From: Brevibacillus aydinogluensis
GTDB taxonomy: Bacteria > Bacillota > Bacilli > Brevibacillales > Brevibacillaceae
DNA length: 64,000 nt
Direction: 5' to 3' (one strand)
Assembly: GCF_031954365.1 (NCBI RefSeq)
Contig: NZ_JAUSVZ010000004.1
Under the pieces are notes generated by a model. It saw nothing but the letters and a program-made list of their open reading frames with translations, was not told the origin of the DNA and made no database searches. Both the position numbers and the translations under genes were made by a program. The stretch's first letter is position 1, and the number at the start of each line of letters is the position of its first letter. Shown one piece after another: positions 49,805-59,356 of this stretch.

Positions 49805-51445
49805 TTGAAAAAGAGCATTTTTGCACTTGTCAGTTCTGTAGCTGTTCTCGGTGCGGCCTTGGCCGGTTGCGGTGGTCAGCAAGCATCTACGGGCGATCAA
49901 AACAAGCCTGCTGATCAACAACCAGCCGAAAACAAAGAGAAAAAACCGCAAGTTCTGCGGCTGAACCTGCATTCCGAGCCGCCGACTGCTGACCCGGGCA
50001 TTGCCGAGGACACGACGTCCGGTGCGATCATTCAGGCGACCTTTGACGGCCTGACCCGGATTGGCAAGGACGGCAAAACACCGGAACCGTCTGTAGCGGA
50101 AAAAATTGACGTATCTGACGACGGTCTGACGTACACGTTCCACCTGCGAGAAAGCTACTGGAGCAACGGTGATCCGGTAACAGCCCATGACTTTGAATAC
50201 GCCTGGAAGCGTGCCCTCGATCCGAAAACGGCATCCAACTACGCGTATCAGCTCTATTACATTAAAAATGGCGAAGCCTTCAACAGGAATCAAGCGAAAG
50301 CGGAAGACGTCGGCGTAAAAGCGCTGGATGAAAAGACGCTGCAAGTGACACTGGAAAACCCGACGCCGTTTTTCCTCGAACTGACCACGTTCAGAACGTA
50401 CTATCCGGTCAATAAAAAACTGGTCGAATCGAATCCGAAGTGGGCGAACGAAGCGAGCACCCACGTGGGCAACGGTCCATTCAAGATGGAATCGTGGGAG
50501 CACAAGAGCAAAATGGTGCTCGTGAAAAACGACAAATACTGGGACGCAGAAAACGTCAAGCTGGAACGCATCGAGTTCTCCATGGTAGAGGACGAGATGA
50601 CCGAGCTGAACATGTATGAAAACGGCGATCTCGACTGGGCCGGCGCACCGATGAGCTCCCTGCCGACGGATGCCATTCCGGCGCTGAAAGACTCCGGAAA
50701 GATGACGACTCAGCCGATCGCTGGTGTCTACTGGTACAAGTTCAATACTGAGAAACCGCCGTTCAACAACGTGAAGATCCGGAAAGCATTTGCCTATGCG
50801 ATCGACCGTCAGTCCCTGATTGACAACATCCTGCAGACCGGCCAGCTCCCGGCCATGGGCGCCGTGCCGCCATCCATGGCACTGAACAAGGACGGCTACT
50901 TCAAGGACAACGACGTGGAAACGGCCAAGAAACTGCTGGAAGAGGGCATGAAGGAGCTGGGCATTTCCAAGCTGCCGACGATCACACTCTCCTACAACAC
51001 GCATGAGGGCCATCAAAAGATCGCTCAGGCGATTCAGGACCAGTGGAAGAAGAATCTCGGCGTAGACGTGAAACTGGAAAACAAAGAGTGGAAGGTGTAC
51101 CTGGAAGACCTCCACGAGGGGAATTATCAGGTCGGCCGCATGGGTTGGCTGGGTGACTTCAACGACCCGATCAACTTCCTGGAACTGTACAAGGATAAGG
51201 ATGGCGGCAACAACGACACCCGTTGGGAACATCCGAAGTTCAAGGAGCTGCTGAACCGCTCCGCGAAGGAATCGGGAGAACAGCGCATGAAGACCCTCGC
51301 CGAAGCGGAAGCGATCCTGATGGACGAAATGCCCATCATGCCGATCTATTTCTACACCCTCTCCTGGGTGAAGGACGACGATGTCCATGGCGTCGTCATC
51401 GACGGTCTGGGCGGCGTCGACTGGAAATGGGCGTACATTGAGTAA
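49805..51445 (+). CDS. oppA: Oligopeptide ABC transporter, substrate-binding lipoprotein
   Basis: 546 residues from TTG 49805, nine bases after GGGGG. A lipoprotein signal MKKSIFALVSSVAVLGAALAGC gives the lipidated Cys22 (lipobox LAGC), then a Gln/Asn/Pro-rich linker and a family 5 solute-binding domain (DDGLTYTFHLRESYWSNGDP, AHDFEYAWKRALDPK, GNGPFKMESWEHKSK, IRKAFAYAIDRQ). It resembles OppA for peptides rather than nickel or dipeptide DppA. It is followed by a strong terminator and then oppB, so it can be made in excess over the permease. Confidence 0.93.
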   Translation: MKKSIFALVSSVAVLGAALAGCGGQQASTGDQNKPADQQPAENKEKKPQVLRLNLHSEPPTADPGIAEDTTSGAIIQATFDGLTRIGKDGKTPEPSVAEKIDVSDDGLTYTFHLRESYWSNGDPVTAHDFEYAWKRALDPKTASNYAYQLYYIKNGEAFNRNQAKAEDVGVKALDEKTLQVTLENPTPFFLELTTFRTYYPVNKKLVESNPKWANEASTHVGNGPFKMESWEHKSKMVLVKNDKYWDAENVKLERIEFSMVEDEMTELNMYENGDLDWAGAPMSSLPTDAIPALKDSGKMTTQPIAGVYWYKFNTEKPPFNNVKIRKAFAYAIDRQSLIDNILQTGQLPAMGAVPPSMALNKDGYFKDNDVETAKKLLEEGMKELGISKLPTITLSYNTHEGHQKIAQAIQDQWKKNLGVDVKLENKEWKVYLEDLHEGNYQVGRMGWLGDFNDPINFLELYKDKDGGNNDTRWEHPKFKELLNRSAKESGEQRMKTLAEAEAILMDEMPIMPIYFYTLSWVKDDDVHGVVIDGLGGVDWKWAYIE

Positions 51446-51497
51446 TCGTGAGTTCCCCGCCGTTTGAGCGCACGCCAACGGCCCTCGGTTCTGCAGG

Positions 51498-51534
51498 GAT
51501 AAGGTATATGGAACCCCATATACCTTATCTTTTG
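51498..51534 (+). terminator. Terminator/attenuator between oppA and oppB
   Basis: A perfect 14-base stem, GATAAGGTATATGG (51498-51511) with CCATATACCTTATC (51516-51529), a four-base loop and TTTT. Partial read-through would set a high OppA to permease ratio. Confidence 0.85.
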
Positions 51535-51610
51535 CGGACTGGTTGCAAGAGACAGACGGCAGTACGCCGATAGAGAGAGAATAAGAGCAAGAGATCTGCC
51601 ACAAGGGTTA

Positions 51611-51658
51611 TTTGCACAGCCGATTTTTGCACTGCTTTCCGTGGGAACGCAGTGCAAA
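51611..51658. repeat. Three TTTGCAC-type repeats upstream of oppB
   Basis: TTTGCACAGC (51611-51620), TTTGCACTGC (51626-51635) and the inverted GCAGTGCAAA (51649-51658). The last two form a perfect ten-base dyad with a 13-base loop. It could be an operator for oppBCDF or an RNA hairpin in the operon leader. Confidence 0.45.
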
Positions 51659-51712
51659 GATGGGTCGTGAAAGCAACAACACCATCATTCAATGCATAAG
51701 GGGGTAAGTTTT

Positions 51713-52645
51713 TTGATCCGTTATCTTGGCAAGCGTATCTTTTTTATGCTGCTCTCGCTATTCCTGATCATAACGGCCACCTTCTTCATCATGAAAGCGG
51801 TTCCGGGTGGTCCGTTTACGTCCGAAAAAAACGTTCCGGACGAAATTCGCGCCGCGCTGGAGGCCAAATACAAGCTGAATCTGCCGCTGCATGAGCAGTA
51901 TCTCGATTATCTGATAGGCATCCTCAAATGGGATTTGGGGCCGTCATTTGCCGAAAAGTCCTCCACGGTAAATGAAATCATTAACCGCGGGTTCCCCGTA
52001 TCTGCCCATCTGGGTGCGCAAGCCCTGCTGATTGCCATCTTTGGAGGCATCACGCTGGGTGTCATTGCGGCGTTGAAGCACAACAAATGGCAGGACTATA
52101 CTGCCATGGTTCTCGCTGTGCTCGGATTGTCTGTTCCCAGCTTTATTCTTGCTTCATTTTTACAATACTTCTTTGCAATGAAAATGGGCTGGTTTCCCAT
52201 TGCGAAGTGGGAAGGATTTGAGTATACGATTCTGCCTTCTCTTGCGTTGGCTGCCATGCCGATGGCGTTTATCGCACGCCTCACCCGCTCCAATATGCTG
52301 GAAGTGATGAGTCAGGACTACATCAAGACGGCAAAAGCCAAAGGCCTCAACACGGTTACGATTACCGTCAAGCACGCGATTCGCAACGCTCTCCTGCCTG
52401 TCATTACTTACCTGGGTCCGCTTGTTGCCAACATTTTGACGGGTGCGTTTGTCATCGAGCGCATTTTCGGGGTGCCCGGACTGGGACGCGAGTTTGTCAT
52501 GTCCATCACGAACCGCGACTACACGGTCATCATGGGAACGACAGTGTTCTACTCGATTATCCTCGTCACGGCGGTTTTGCTGGTAGACATCGCGTACACT
52601 CTGATTGACCCGAGGATCAAACTGAGTGACACAGGAAGGGAGTAA
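51713..52645 (+). CDS. oppB: Oligopeptide ABC transporter permease OppB
   Basis: 310 residues, six membrane helices. N-terminal IRYLGKRIFFMLLSLFLIIT and the EAA loop RSNMLEVMSQDYIKTAKAKG (about 205-224) and the C-terminal IERIFGVPGLGREF are typical of DppB/OppB permeases. It starts at TTG 51713, eight bases after GGGGG. It pairs with OppC to form the membrane channel. Confidence 0.94.
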   Translation: MIRYLGKRIFFMLLSLFLIITATFFIMKAVPGGPFTSEKNVPDEIRAALEAKYKLNLPLHEQYLDYLIGILKWDLGPSFAEKSSTVNEIINRGFPVSAHLGAQALLIAIFGGITLGVIAALKHNKWQDYTAMVLAVLGLSVPSFILASFLQYFFAMKMGWFPIAKWEGFEYTILPSLALAAMPMAFIARLTRSNMLEVMSQDYIKTAKAKGLNTVTITVKHAIRNALLPVITYLGPLVANILTGAFVIERIFGVPGLGREFVMSITNRDYTVIMGTTVFYSIILVTAVLLVDIAYTLIDPRIKLSDTGRE

Positions 52646-52651
52646 TGTTTC

Positions 52652-53566
52652 ATGCAACTGACGAAAGAGCATTTCGAGCCCATATCCGTCGATTTTCGCC
52701 AGGCGGAGGAAATCAAGCGTCCCAGCCTCTCTTTCTGGGCTGACGTCTGGCGCCGGCTGAAAATGAACAAGGTGGCCATGGCCTCCCTGATCTTTATCCT
52801 GATCCTGGTCGCCTGTGCCATTTTTATCCCGATTTTCAGTTCCCATGACTACAGGACGACTGAACTTACAGGCAAGAACCAGCCGCCGTCGGCTGAGCAC
52901 TGGTTTGGGACGGATGACTTGGGCCGTGACGTTTTCGTCCGCGTCTGGTACGGCGCACGCATCTCGCTGGAAGTAGGGTTTGCTGCAGCCATCATCGACT
53001 TGATTATCGGGATGATCTGGGGCGGTATCGCCGGTTTCTACGGGGGCAAAGTGGATGAAATCATGATGCGTATTGCCGATATTTTGTACGCAATTCCATA
53101 CCTGCTCGTGGTGATTTTGCTCATGGTGGTGATGGAGCAGGGGGTTGGCACCATCATCATCGCTCTGACCATTACCGGTTGGATCGGGATGGCGCGGATT
53201 GTCCGCGGCCAAATTATCCAATTGAAGGCGCAAGAGTTTGTCCTGGCAGCTCGCTCCCTTGGTGCGGATAACAGCCGTCTGATTTTCAAACACCTGATCC
53301 CCAACGCGCTGGGGCCGATCATTGTAACGTTGAGTCTGACCGTACCGAACGCGATCTTTGCGGAGTCGTTCCTTTCCTTCATTGGATTGGGCGTTTCTGC
53401 TCCGGTCGCATCGTGGGGCACAATGTCGTCCGAAGGCTTGTCGGCCATGAGATACTACCCCTGGCGGCTGATGTTCCCGGCTCTCTTCATCTCCATAACA
53501 ATGCTGGCATTCAACCTGTTCGGTGACGGTCTGCGCGACGCCGTAGACCCACGCTTGCGCAAATAG
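52652..53566 (+). CDS. oppC: Oligopeptide ABC transporter permease OppC
   Basis: 304 residues, six membrane helices. A characteristic N-terminal soluble part is followed by HWFGTDDLGRDVFVRVWYGAR, the EAA loop AQEFVLAARSLGADNSRLIF and the end LFGDGLRDAVDPRLRK. ATG 52652 follows AAGGGAG, six bases after oppB. Confidence 0.95.
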   Translation: MQLTKEHFEPISVDFRQAEEIKRPSLSFWADVWRRLKMNKVAMASLIFILILVACAIFIPIFSSHDYRTTELTGKNQPPSAEHWFGTDDLGRDVFVRVWYGARISLEVGFAAAIIDLIIGMIWGGIAGFYGGKVDEIMMRIADILYAIPYLLVVILLMVVMEQGVGTIIIALTITGWIGMARIVRGQIIQLKAQEFVLAARSLGADNSRLIFKHLIPNALGPIIVTLSLTVPNAIFAESFLSFIGLGVSAPVASWGTMSSEGLSAMRYYPWRLMFPALFISITMLAFNLFGDGLRDAVDPRLRK

Positions 53567-53580
53567 GAGGGATCATCACA

Positions 53581-54576
53581 ATGGAACGCATTCTTGAAGT
53601 AAAAGACCTGCATGTCTCCTTCCACACGTACGCGGGGGAAGTAAAAGCGGTACGCGGCGTGAACTTTTACGTCAACAAGGGAGAAGCAGTCGCGATTGTA
53701 GGGGAGTCCGGCTGCGGCAAGTCCGTGACGGCACAAACCCTGATGAAGCTGATTCCGATGCCGCCGGGTGAAATCAAAAAAGGGGAAATCATCTTCAACG
53801 GCGAGAACATCGTCAATAAGTCAAACAAAGAGATGGAAGCGATTCGCGGCAAGGATATCGGGATGATCTTCCAGGACCCGATGACCTCGCTGAACCCGAC
53901 ACTGACTGTGGGCAACCAGATCATGGAAGGGTTGATCAAGCATCAAAAGATGACGCGTGCCGATGCCCGTGCGCGTGCCATCGAACTCTTGAACATGGTC
54001 GGCATCCCGCAGCCGGAAAAACGCGTCGACCAGTATCCGCACGAATTTTCCGGCGGGATGCGGCAGCGTGCCATGATTGCCATTGCGCTCGCCTGCTCGC
54101 CCAAGCTGTTGATTGCGGATGAGCCGACCACCGCGCTGGACGTGACGATTCAGGCGCAGATTTTGGACCTGATGAAAGAACTGCAGAAAAAGACAGGCAC
54201 GTCGATCATCCTGATCACGCACGACCTGGGTGTCGTGGCGGAAATGTGCGACCGCGTCATCGTCATGTACGCTGGAAAGGTGATCGAAACGGGAACGGTC
54301 GACGACATCTTCTACAATCCGCAGCATCCGTACACCAAAGGGCTGCTGCGCTCCGTTCCGCGCCTGGACCTGAATCGCGACGAGCCGCTTACGCCGATTT
54401 TCGGCACTCCGCCGGACCTGCTTCGTCCTCCTGTCGGCTGCGGATTTACTGCCCGCTGCGAATCAGCCATGCGCGTCTGCCAGGAGTACGATCCTGAATT
54501 GAAAGATATCAGCTCGACACAACGCGCCGCCTGCTGGCTGCAGCACCCGCTGGCGCAGAACCGCGCAGGATCGTAA
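53581..54576 (+). CDS. oppD: Oligopeptide ABC transporter ATPase OppD
   Basis: 331 residues. Walker A GESGCGKS (about 41-48), Q-loop IFQDPMTSLNP, signature FSGGMRQRAMIA (about 157), Walker B LLIADEPTTALD and switch HDL. The C-terminal oligopeptide/dipeptide extension has a four-cysteine type region (GCGFTARCESAMRVC). ATG 53581 follows GGAGGGA. It energises transport with OppF. Confidence 0.95.
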   Translation: MERILEVKDLHVSFHTYAGEVKAVRGVNFYVNKGEAVAIVGESGCGKSVTAQTLMKLIPMPPGEIKKGEIIFNGENIVNKSNKEMEAIRGKDIGMIFQDPMTSLNPTLTVGNQIMEGLIKHQKMTRADARARAIELLNMVGIPQPEKRVDQYPHEFSGGMRQRAMIAIALACSPKLLIADEPTTALDVTIQAQILDLMKELQKKTGTSIILITHDLGVVAEMCDRVIVMYAGKVIETGTVDDIFYNPQHPYTKGLLRSVPRLDLNRDEPLTPIFGTPPDLLRPPVGCGFTARCESAMRVCQEYDPELKDISSTQRAACWLQHPLAQNRAGS

Positions 54577-54591
54577 GAGGAGGGGTAACCA

Positions 54592-55551
54592 GTGGAGAAA
54601 CGCGATACACTCATTGAAGTACGCAATCTGAAGAAATTTTTCAAGATCGGTGACAATACCCTGAAAGCCGTAAACGATCTGACCTTTGAGATCAAGCGCG
54701 GCGAAACGCTTGGCGTGGTAGGGGAGTCTGGCTGCGGCAAATCCACGGCGGGCCGTACCATTCTTCGATTGTACGAGCCTACTGCAGGCGAAGTCCTGTT
54801 TGAAGGTCAAGATGTGATGAAACTGAACCATCAGGAAATGAAAGCAATGCGCCGCAAGATGCAGATGATTTTCCAGGACCCGTACGCGTCGCTCAACCCG
54901 CGGATGACGGTGGGCGACATCATCGGCGAGGCGCTTGACATTCACGGCCTGGCGACCGGCCAGAAGCGCAAGGAACGAATTCAAGAGCTGTTGTCGCTGG
55001 TCAGCCTGAACCCGGAACACATGAACCGCTTCCCACACGAATTCTCCGGCGGTCAGCGCCAGCGGATCGGGATCGCCCGCGCATTGGCGGTCGAGCCGAA
55101 GTTTATTGTTTGCGACGAGCCGATCTCCGCGCTGGACGTGTCGGTACAGGCGCAGGTGGTCAACCTGCTGCAGCAGCTGCAGGAAAAGATGGGCCTGACC
55201 TACATGTTCATCGCCCACGACCTGTCGATGGTGAAGTACATTTCCGATCGCGTCGCCGTCATGTACCTTGGCAAAATGGTGGAGCTGGCCGAGAGTGAGA
55301 AGCTCTATGAAAAACCGCTCCATCCCTACACCCAGGCACTGCTTTCGGCCATCCCGATTCCGGACCCGGAAGTGGAGCGGAAACGGGAGCGCATCGTCCT
55401 GCAGGGCGACGTGCCCAGCCCGATGAATCCGCCGAGCGGCTGCCATTTCCGCACCCGCTGCCCGAAGGCGATGCCGGAATGCGCCGCTGCCGAGCCGGTG
55501 TGGAAAGAGGTGGAACCGGGCCATTTCGCGGCCTGCCATTTATACAACTAG
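54592..55551 (+). CDS. oppF: Oligopeptide ABC transporter ATPase OppF
   Basis: 319 residues. Walker A GESGCGKS, Q-loop IFQDPYASLNPRM, signature FSGGQRQRIGIA and Walker B FIVCDEPISALDVS, with the C-terminal CHFRTRCPKAMPEC region. It starts at GTG 54592 after AGGAGGGG, 15 bases after oppD. It is the last gene of the opp operon. Confidence 0.95.
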   Translation: MEKRDTLIEVRNLKKFFKIGDNTLKAVNDLTFEIKRGETLGVVGESGCGKSTAGRTILRLYEPTAGEVLFEGQDVMKLNHQEMKAMRRKMQMIFQDPYASLNPRMTVGDIIGEALDIHGLATGQKRKERIQELLSLVSLNPEHMNRFPHEFSGGQRQRIGIARALAVEPKFIVCDEPISALDVSVQAQVVNLLQQLQEKMGLTYMFIAHDLSMVKYISDRVAVMYLGKMVELAESEKLYEKPLHPYTQALLSAIPIPDPEVERKRERIVLQGDVPSPMNPPSGCHFRTRCPKAMPECAAAEPVWKEVEPGHFAACHLYN

Positions 55552-55564
55552 AAACGCAAGGACA

Positions 55565-55600
55565 GGCATTCCCGATCAATCCGATTGGGAATCCTTCCTT
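55565..55600 (+). terminator. Terminator of the opp operon
   Basis: ATTCCC (55568-55573), extended by three pairs including one G-T, pairs with GGGAAT (55587-55592). TTCCTTTCTT follows. Confidence 0.6.
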
Positions 55601-55622
55601 TCTTGACAACACGGTACATGTG

Positions 55623-55678
55623 GCCTCTGCGAAACGACTGGGTATCTTCACCTGATATCTGTTCGCAGAGGCTTTTTT
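55623..55678 (+). terminator. Second, composite hairpin with T run
   Basis: GCCTCTGCGAA (55623-55633) pairs with TTCGCAGAGGC (55662-55672). Inside the 28-base loop, GGTATC pairs with GATATC. TTTTTT follows (55673-55678). It is longer than a usual terminator and stands alone between opp and the chemoreceptor gene. Confidence 0.75.
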
Positions 55679-55739
55679 CATTGCTGCCGGCCTGGCATAT
55701 TATGGAGCTTCTGATTGGAAAAAAGGGGGCTGTTGGCTC

Positions 55740-57833
55740 ATGAAAAAACTGCGACTGCCGCATTTTCGGGACATGCGTCTGCGAGGAGTGCGCAAGGAAA
55801 CATTGCCGAGTTGGCTGCGGAATACGCCCCGGGTGCTGGAGTCGTTCAAGGGACAGCTCCAGGGTTCGCTTGCCACCAAAATGATTGCGTTTGGCATTGT
55901 TCTTGTTTTGGTCATTATCGGTTCTCTTCAATTTATAGCGCTGTCCCTGTCCAAGTCGACGCTGATCGGGATCACGTCCACCCAGGCGAAAATGCTGGCG
56001 GAACAGCATGCCGCCAGCATGGAGGACTGGATCGTGGAAATGATGGACTCTGCACGGGAGACGGCGTCTAAGCGCGTGATGATGACGGAGATGGAGCCGC
56101 TGATTAAGGAGCAGTTCCAACTGCTGCGGCAAAGCCACAAGGAGATTGCGAAAATCTACCTGGTGGATACGGCCAGCGGAAAAGCGCTGTACTCGCTAAC
56201 GGGGCGGGTTGAGACGGATTTCAGGCAGAAGAAGTTCGTTCAACAGGTCGTGTCGACAGAGGCCCCAGTCGTCTCGGATGAAGAGATCGTGCTGGGCGGT
56301 GACAGAAGCTATCTCTACATCGCCACACCGGTCGGCGAGAAAAACAAGGATACCTCTCGCGTGCTGGTAGTCGGCTTTACGATTGAGCCGATCATCAACA
56401 AGGTAGAGGCGATTCCGTTCATGCAGAACGGGTATGCGTTTGTGGTCCGGCCGGACGGGCTGGTCATTGCTCACCGCGACCCCGGGCAAAACGGAAAGCT
56501 TTCCCTTGCCGAAAACGGCGACTACGAGGAGATGCTCGAGTTGGCAGGACAAAAGCAAAGCAGCAGCTTGTTGTATGAAGCAGACGGGCTGGACTCCTTT
56601 GCGGCACTGGCGCCTATCCCGTCGATCGGCTGGAGTGTCGTCCTGACTACGGGCATCGACGAGGTGTACGGAGACGTAAACGGTATGGGGCTTTACTTCG
56701 CCCTCATCAGCCTGCCTGCCATTGCCCTGTCGTCCATGCTGATCTGGTGGTTCGCCAAGCGCATCCGCAGGTCGCTGTACGCGATCGCCAAGGACATGGA
56801 GCGCATCGGTTCCGGCCGGTTTGACGTGGAGATCGAGGTCAAAGGCAGCGACGAACTGGCCATGGTGGGCCGAAAAATGAACGAAATGGTGGCGGAACTG
56901 CGCACGCTGATCTCGCTCGTGCAGGGACAAGCCGCCCGTTTGAACGACGCCGCCGACGAGTTGTCGGCCTTCGCCCAGCAAAACAAAGGGGCGATTCAGC
57001 TGATCACGGACAACGTCTCCACCATTTCCGAGCGGGTCGCCCTGCAAACGGGTGAAGTGGCGGCTGCCGTCCGTACCGTGTCGGAGATTTCGCAAGGGGT
57101 GGAACAAGTGGCAGTAGCGGCGGAATCGACGACGCTGGCCACGACACGCACCTTCGAGCGGGCTTCGGACGGATTGGAACTGGTGGAAAATGTCATCTCC
57201 ACCGTCCGGCACGCGACCGGTGAAGTGGAGCAGACGGCCCGTCAGATGCATGGCCTACGAGACCGGGCCCGCCAGATTACCAGCATCGTGGAGATGATCA
57301 GAAACATCGCCGCGCAGACCAACCTGCTGGCGCTCAATGCGACAATCGAGGCTGCCCGCGCCGGCGAAGCGGGACGCGGTTTTGCCGTCGTCGCCAGCGA
57401 AGTCCGCAAGCTGGCGGAAGAGAGCAGTGCCTTCTCTGAACACATCGCCTCCATTGCCCATTCAATCAACAACGACGCGATGGGGATGAGCAGCCATATG
57501 GACGAGATCGTCGCGATGGTCAACAATGGACTTCAGTCCGTAGAGTCAGTGGGTGTTGCCTTCCAGCACATCGTCGCCGACATTCAATCGGCGGCGGAAC
57601 AGAGCGAAGCGATGTCGGCCGCGTCAGAAGAGATGGCCGCCGGCAACCAGGTGGTTACCAGCTCGATGCACCGGCTCTCCGCCATGTCAGATGAGATCAA
57701 TCAGTCGCTTGGCGGCGTCGTGGAAACGGTCGACGAACAGCTGAACGCCATTGCGCGGATCAGTGAAAATGTGGAACAACTGAAATCACTGGCGGATGAA
57801 TTGTCCAACAACGTTCGCAAGTTTGTGATCTGA
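55740..57833 (+). CDS. Methyl-accepting chemotaxis protein (dCache/HAMP)
   Basis: 697 residues. A basic cytoplasmic N-terminus of about 47 residues, membrane helix 1 (48-70), an extracellular dCache-like sensor (about 75-315; IAKIYLVDTASGKALYS, GYAFVVRPDGLVIAHRDP), membrane helix 2 (about 317-339), HAMP and the signalling domain with the hairpin tip MIRNIAAQTNLLALNATIEA, then ARAGEAGRGFAVVA (about 520). It signals to CheA. Ligand unknown; being next to opp suggests peptides or amino acids. ATG 55740 follows AGGGGG. Confidence 0.92.
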   Translation: MKKLRLPHFRDMRLRGVRKETLPSWLRNTPRVLESFKGQLQGSLATKMIAFGIVLVLVIIGSLQFIALSLSKSTLIGITSTQAKMLAEQHAASMEDWIVEMMDSARETASKRVMMTEMEPLIKEQFQLLRQSHKEIAKIYLVDTASGKALYSLTGRVETDFRQKKFVQQVVSTEAPVVSDEEIVLGGDRSYLYIATPVGEKNKDTSRVLVVGFTIEPIINKVEAIPFMQNGYAFVVRPDGLVIAHRDPGQNGKLSLAENGDYEEMLELAGQKQSSSLLYEADGLDSFAALAPIPSIGWSVVLTTGIDEVYGDVNGMGLYFALISLPAIALSSMLIWWFAKRIRRSLYAIAKDMERIGSGRFDVEIEVKGSDELAMVGRKMNEMVAELRTLISLVQGQAARLNDAADELSAFAQQNKGAIQLITDNVSTISERVALQTGEVAAAVRTVSEISQGVEQVAVAAESTTLATTRTFERASDGLELVENVISTVRHATGEVEQTARQMHGLRDRARQITSIVEMIRNIAAQTNLLALNATIEAARAGEAGRGFAVVASEVRKLAEESSAFSEHIASIAHSINNDAMGMSSHMDEIVAMVNNGLQSVESVGVAFQHIVADIQSAAEQSEAMSAASEEMAAGNQVVTSSMHRLSAMSDEINQSLGGVVETVDEQLNAIARISENVEQLKSLADELSNNVRKFVI

Positions 57834-57840
57834 ATGCGGT

Positions 57841-57874
57841 CCCCTTTCGCCCGGGCGAAGGGGGCTTTTCTTTA
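57841..57874 (+). terminator. Terminator of the chemoreceptor gene
   Basis: CCCCTTTCGC (57841-57850) pairs with GCGAAGGGGG (57855-57864; one G-T pair), followed by CTTTTCTTT. Confidence 0.85.
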
Positions 57875-57958
57875 GCAAAAATGGGAAAGGTAGTGGTGGG
57901 AGCTGCCTGTCCCGTGTGAAGCGTTTCGCTCTCGGAAATCCGCTGTTGCCTTCCATGT

Positions 57959-57988
57959 GAATATTTTCCTGTTTGATTGGTCAGAATA
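57959..57988 (+). promoter_or_regulatory. Sigma-F promoter of dacF
   Basis: GAATA (57959-57963), 15 bases, GGTCAGAATA (57979-57988), which fits GGNNANANTR. dacF is a known forespore gene, and the layout equals that upstream of spoIVB. Confidence 0.6.
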
Positions 57989-58016
57989 AAACCATGAATG
58001 GAGGGAAGGGAATGCT

Positions 58017-59207
58017 ATGAAAAGGACGCTGAATCTGGGTCTGTCTGTGCTCATCACATGTGTTGCTTTCTTTTCTCCAATGGCGGCGGCAGCCAATGAA
58101 AAACCCGCCCCCGATCAAAAGGAGATGAATTTCGCGCCGCACGCGACGTCCGCCATCTTGATGGAAGCGGATACGGGCACCGTTCTGTTCGAGAAAAACG
58201 CGCATGAAAAACTGCCTCCGGCCAGCATCACCAAAGTGATGACGCTGCTGCTGATCATGGAAGCGCTGGATCGAGGCGAGATCAAGCTGACCGACAAGGT
58301 TCGCACCAGCGAACGGGCGGCGTCGATGGGGGGCTCACAAATCTTTTTGCAGCCCGGAGAAGAAATGACCGTCGAAGACATGATCAAGGGTATCGCAATC
58401 GCGTCCGGCAATGACGCCTCTGTCGCCATGGCCGAGCATCTGGCCGGCACAGAAGAGGCATTCGTGGCCCGGATGAACGAGCGGGCCAAGCAGCTCGGCA
58501 TGAAGAATACCCATTTTGTGAATTCCAACGGTCTGCCGGCCCCCAATCATTACTCCTCGGCGATGGACATTGCGATTATGTCCCGCGAGCTGTTAAAACA
58601 CGAACTGATTACCAAATATACCGGGACCTATCAGGACTATTTGCGAAAAGACACGGACAATCCGTTCTGGCTGGTCAACACCAACCGCCTCGTCCGGTTT
58701 TACGAAGGGGTGGACGGGCTGAAGACAGGTTACACCAGCGAAGCGAAATACTGCCTGACGGCAACTGCCAAGCGCAACAACATGCGGGTGATCGCCGTCG
58801 TGATGGGAGAACCCGATACCAAGACGCGCAATGCGGAAGTGGCCACGCTGTTCACCTACGCGTTTACCCACTTCCAGGTGCAGCCGGTCTATAAAAAGGG
58901 AGAAGTGGTGCAGCCGATCACCGTGGACAAGGGAAAGCTGCCGCAGGTCAATGTCATTACACCGCAAGCGGTCAGTCTGCTGATGAAGCGGGGCGAATCG
59001 CCTGATCACTACACCAGGGAGGTCGTCCTGAATCAGACGGTAAATGCGCCCATCAGCAAAGACCAGGTTGTCGGTCACATCTTCATCCGAAACAAGGAAG
59101 GCAAAGAAGTAAGCCGTATTGATCTCTATCCGGAGCAATCGATAGAGAAGGCAGGCATGTGGGAGATTCTCAAGCGAACCACAAAACACGTCTTGATTGG
59201 CTATTGA
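58017..59207 (+). CDS. dacF: D-alanyl-D-alanine carboxypeptidase DacF (S11)
   Basis: 396 residues. Signal peptide (LGLSVLITCVAFFSPMAAAA), then a PBP5/6-type penicillin-binding domain: Ser70 in ASITK with Lys73, SGN at 130-132, KTG at 236-238. A C-terminal PBP5-associated beta domain follows (about 290-375). It trims cortex peptide side chains in the forespore. In B. subtilis dacF is directly before spoIIAA and can be co-transcribed with it. Confidence 0.95.
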   Translation: MKRTLNLGLSVLITCVAFFSPMAAAANEKPAPDQKEMNFAPHATSAILMEADTGTVLFEKNAHEKLPPASITKVMTLLLIMEALDRGEIKLTDKVRTSERAASMGGSQIFLQPGEEMTVEDMIKGIAIASGNDASVAMAEHLAGTEEAFVARMNERAKQLGMKNTHFVNSNGLPAPNHYSSAMDIAIMSRELLKHELITKYTGTYQDYLRKDTDNPFWLVNTNRLVRFYEGVDGLKTGYTSEAKYCLTATAKRNNMRVIAVVMGEPDTKTRNAEVATLFTYAFTHFQVQPVYKKGEVVQPITVDKGKLPQVNVITPQAVSLLMKRGESPDHYTREVVLNQTVNAPISKDQVVGHIFIRNKEGKEVSRIDLYPEQSIEKAGMWEILKRTTKHVLIGY

Positions 59208-59281
59208 ACTGTCAGCACGATCGCGAAAAGAATCGAGTTGCCACGAATGTGACCTTCGGCTGCTCGATTTTTTTGTTCTTT

Positions 59282-59320
59282 TGTCGCATGGCAGGAAATG
59301 GAACACGCCGGACAGAAAAG
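59282..59320 (+). promoter_or_regulatory. Sigma-H promoter and 0A-like box of the spoIIA operon
   Basis: GCAGGAAAT (59291-59299) is a full match to the sigma-H -35 RnAGGAwWW. After 12 bases, ACAGAAAAG (59312-59320) resembles RnnGAATww. TGTCGCA (59282-59288) upstream differs from the Spo0A box TGTCGAA by one base. The spoIIA operon is known to be sigma-H and Spo0A-P dependent. Confidence 0.6.
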
Positions 59321-59356
59321 AGAGAGAACTACGGGATGAAGGAGAGTGTGTCAGCC

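Noticed and set aside
49298..51604. 768-codon minus-strand frame opposite lrp and oppA
   Set aside because: oppA and lrp are unambiguous; the antisense product has no domain.
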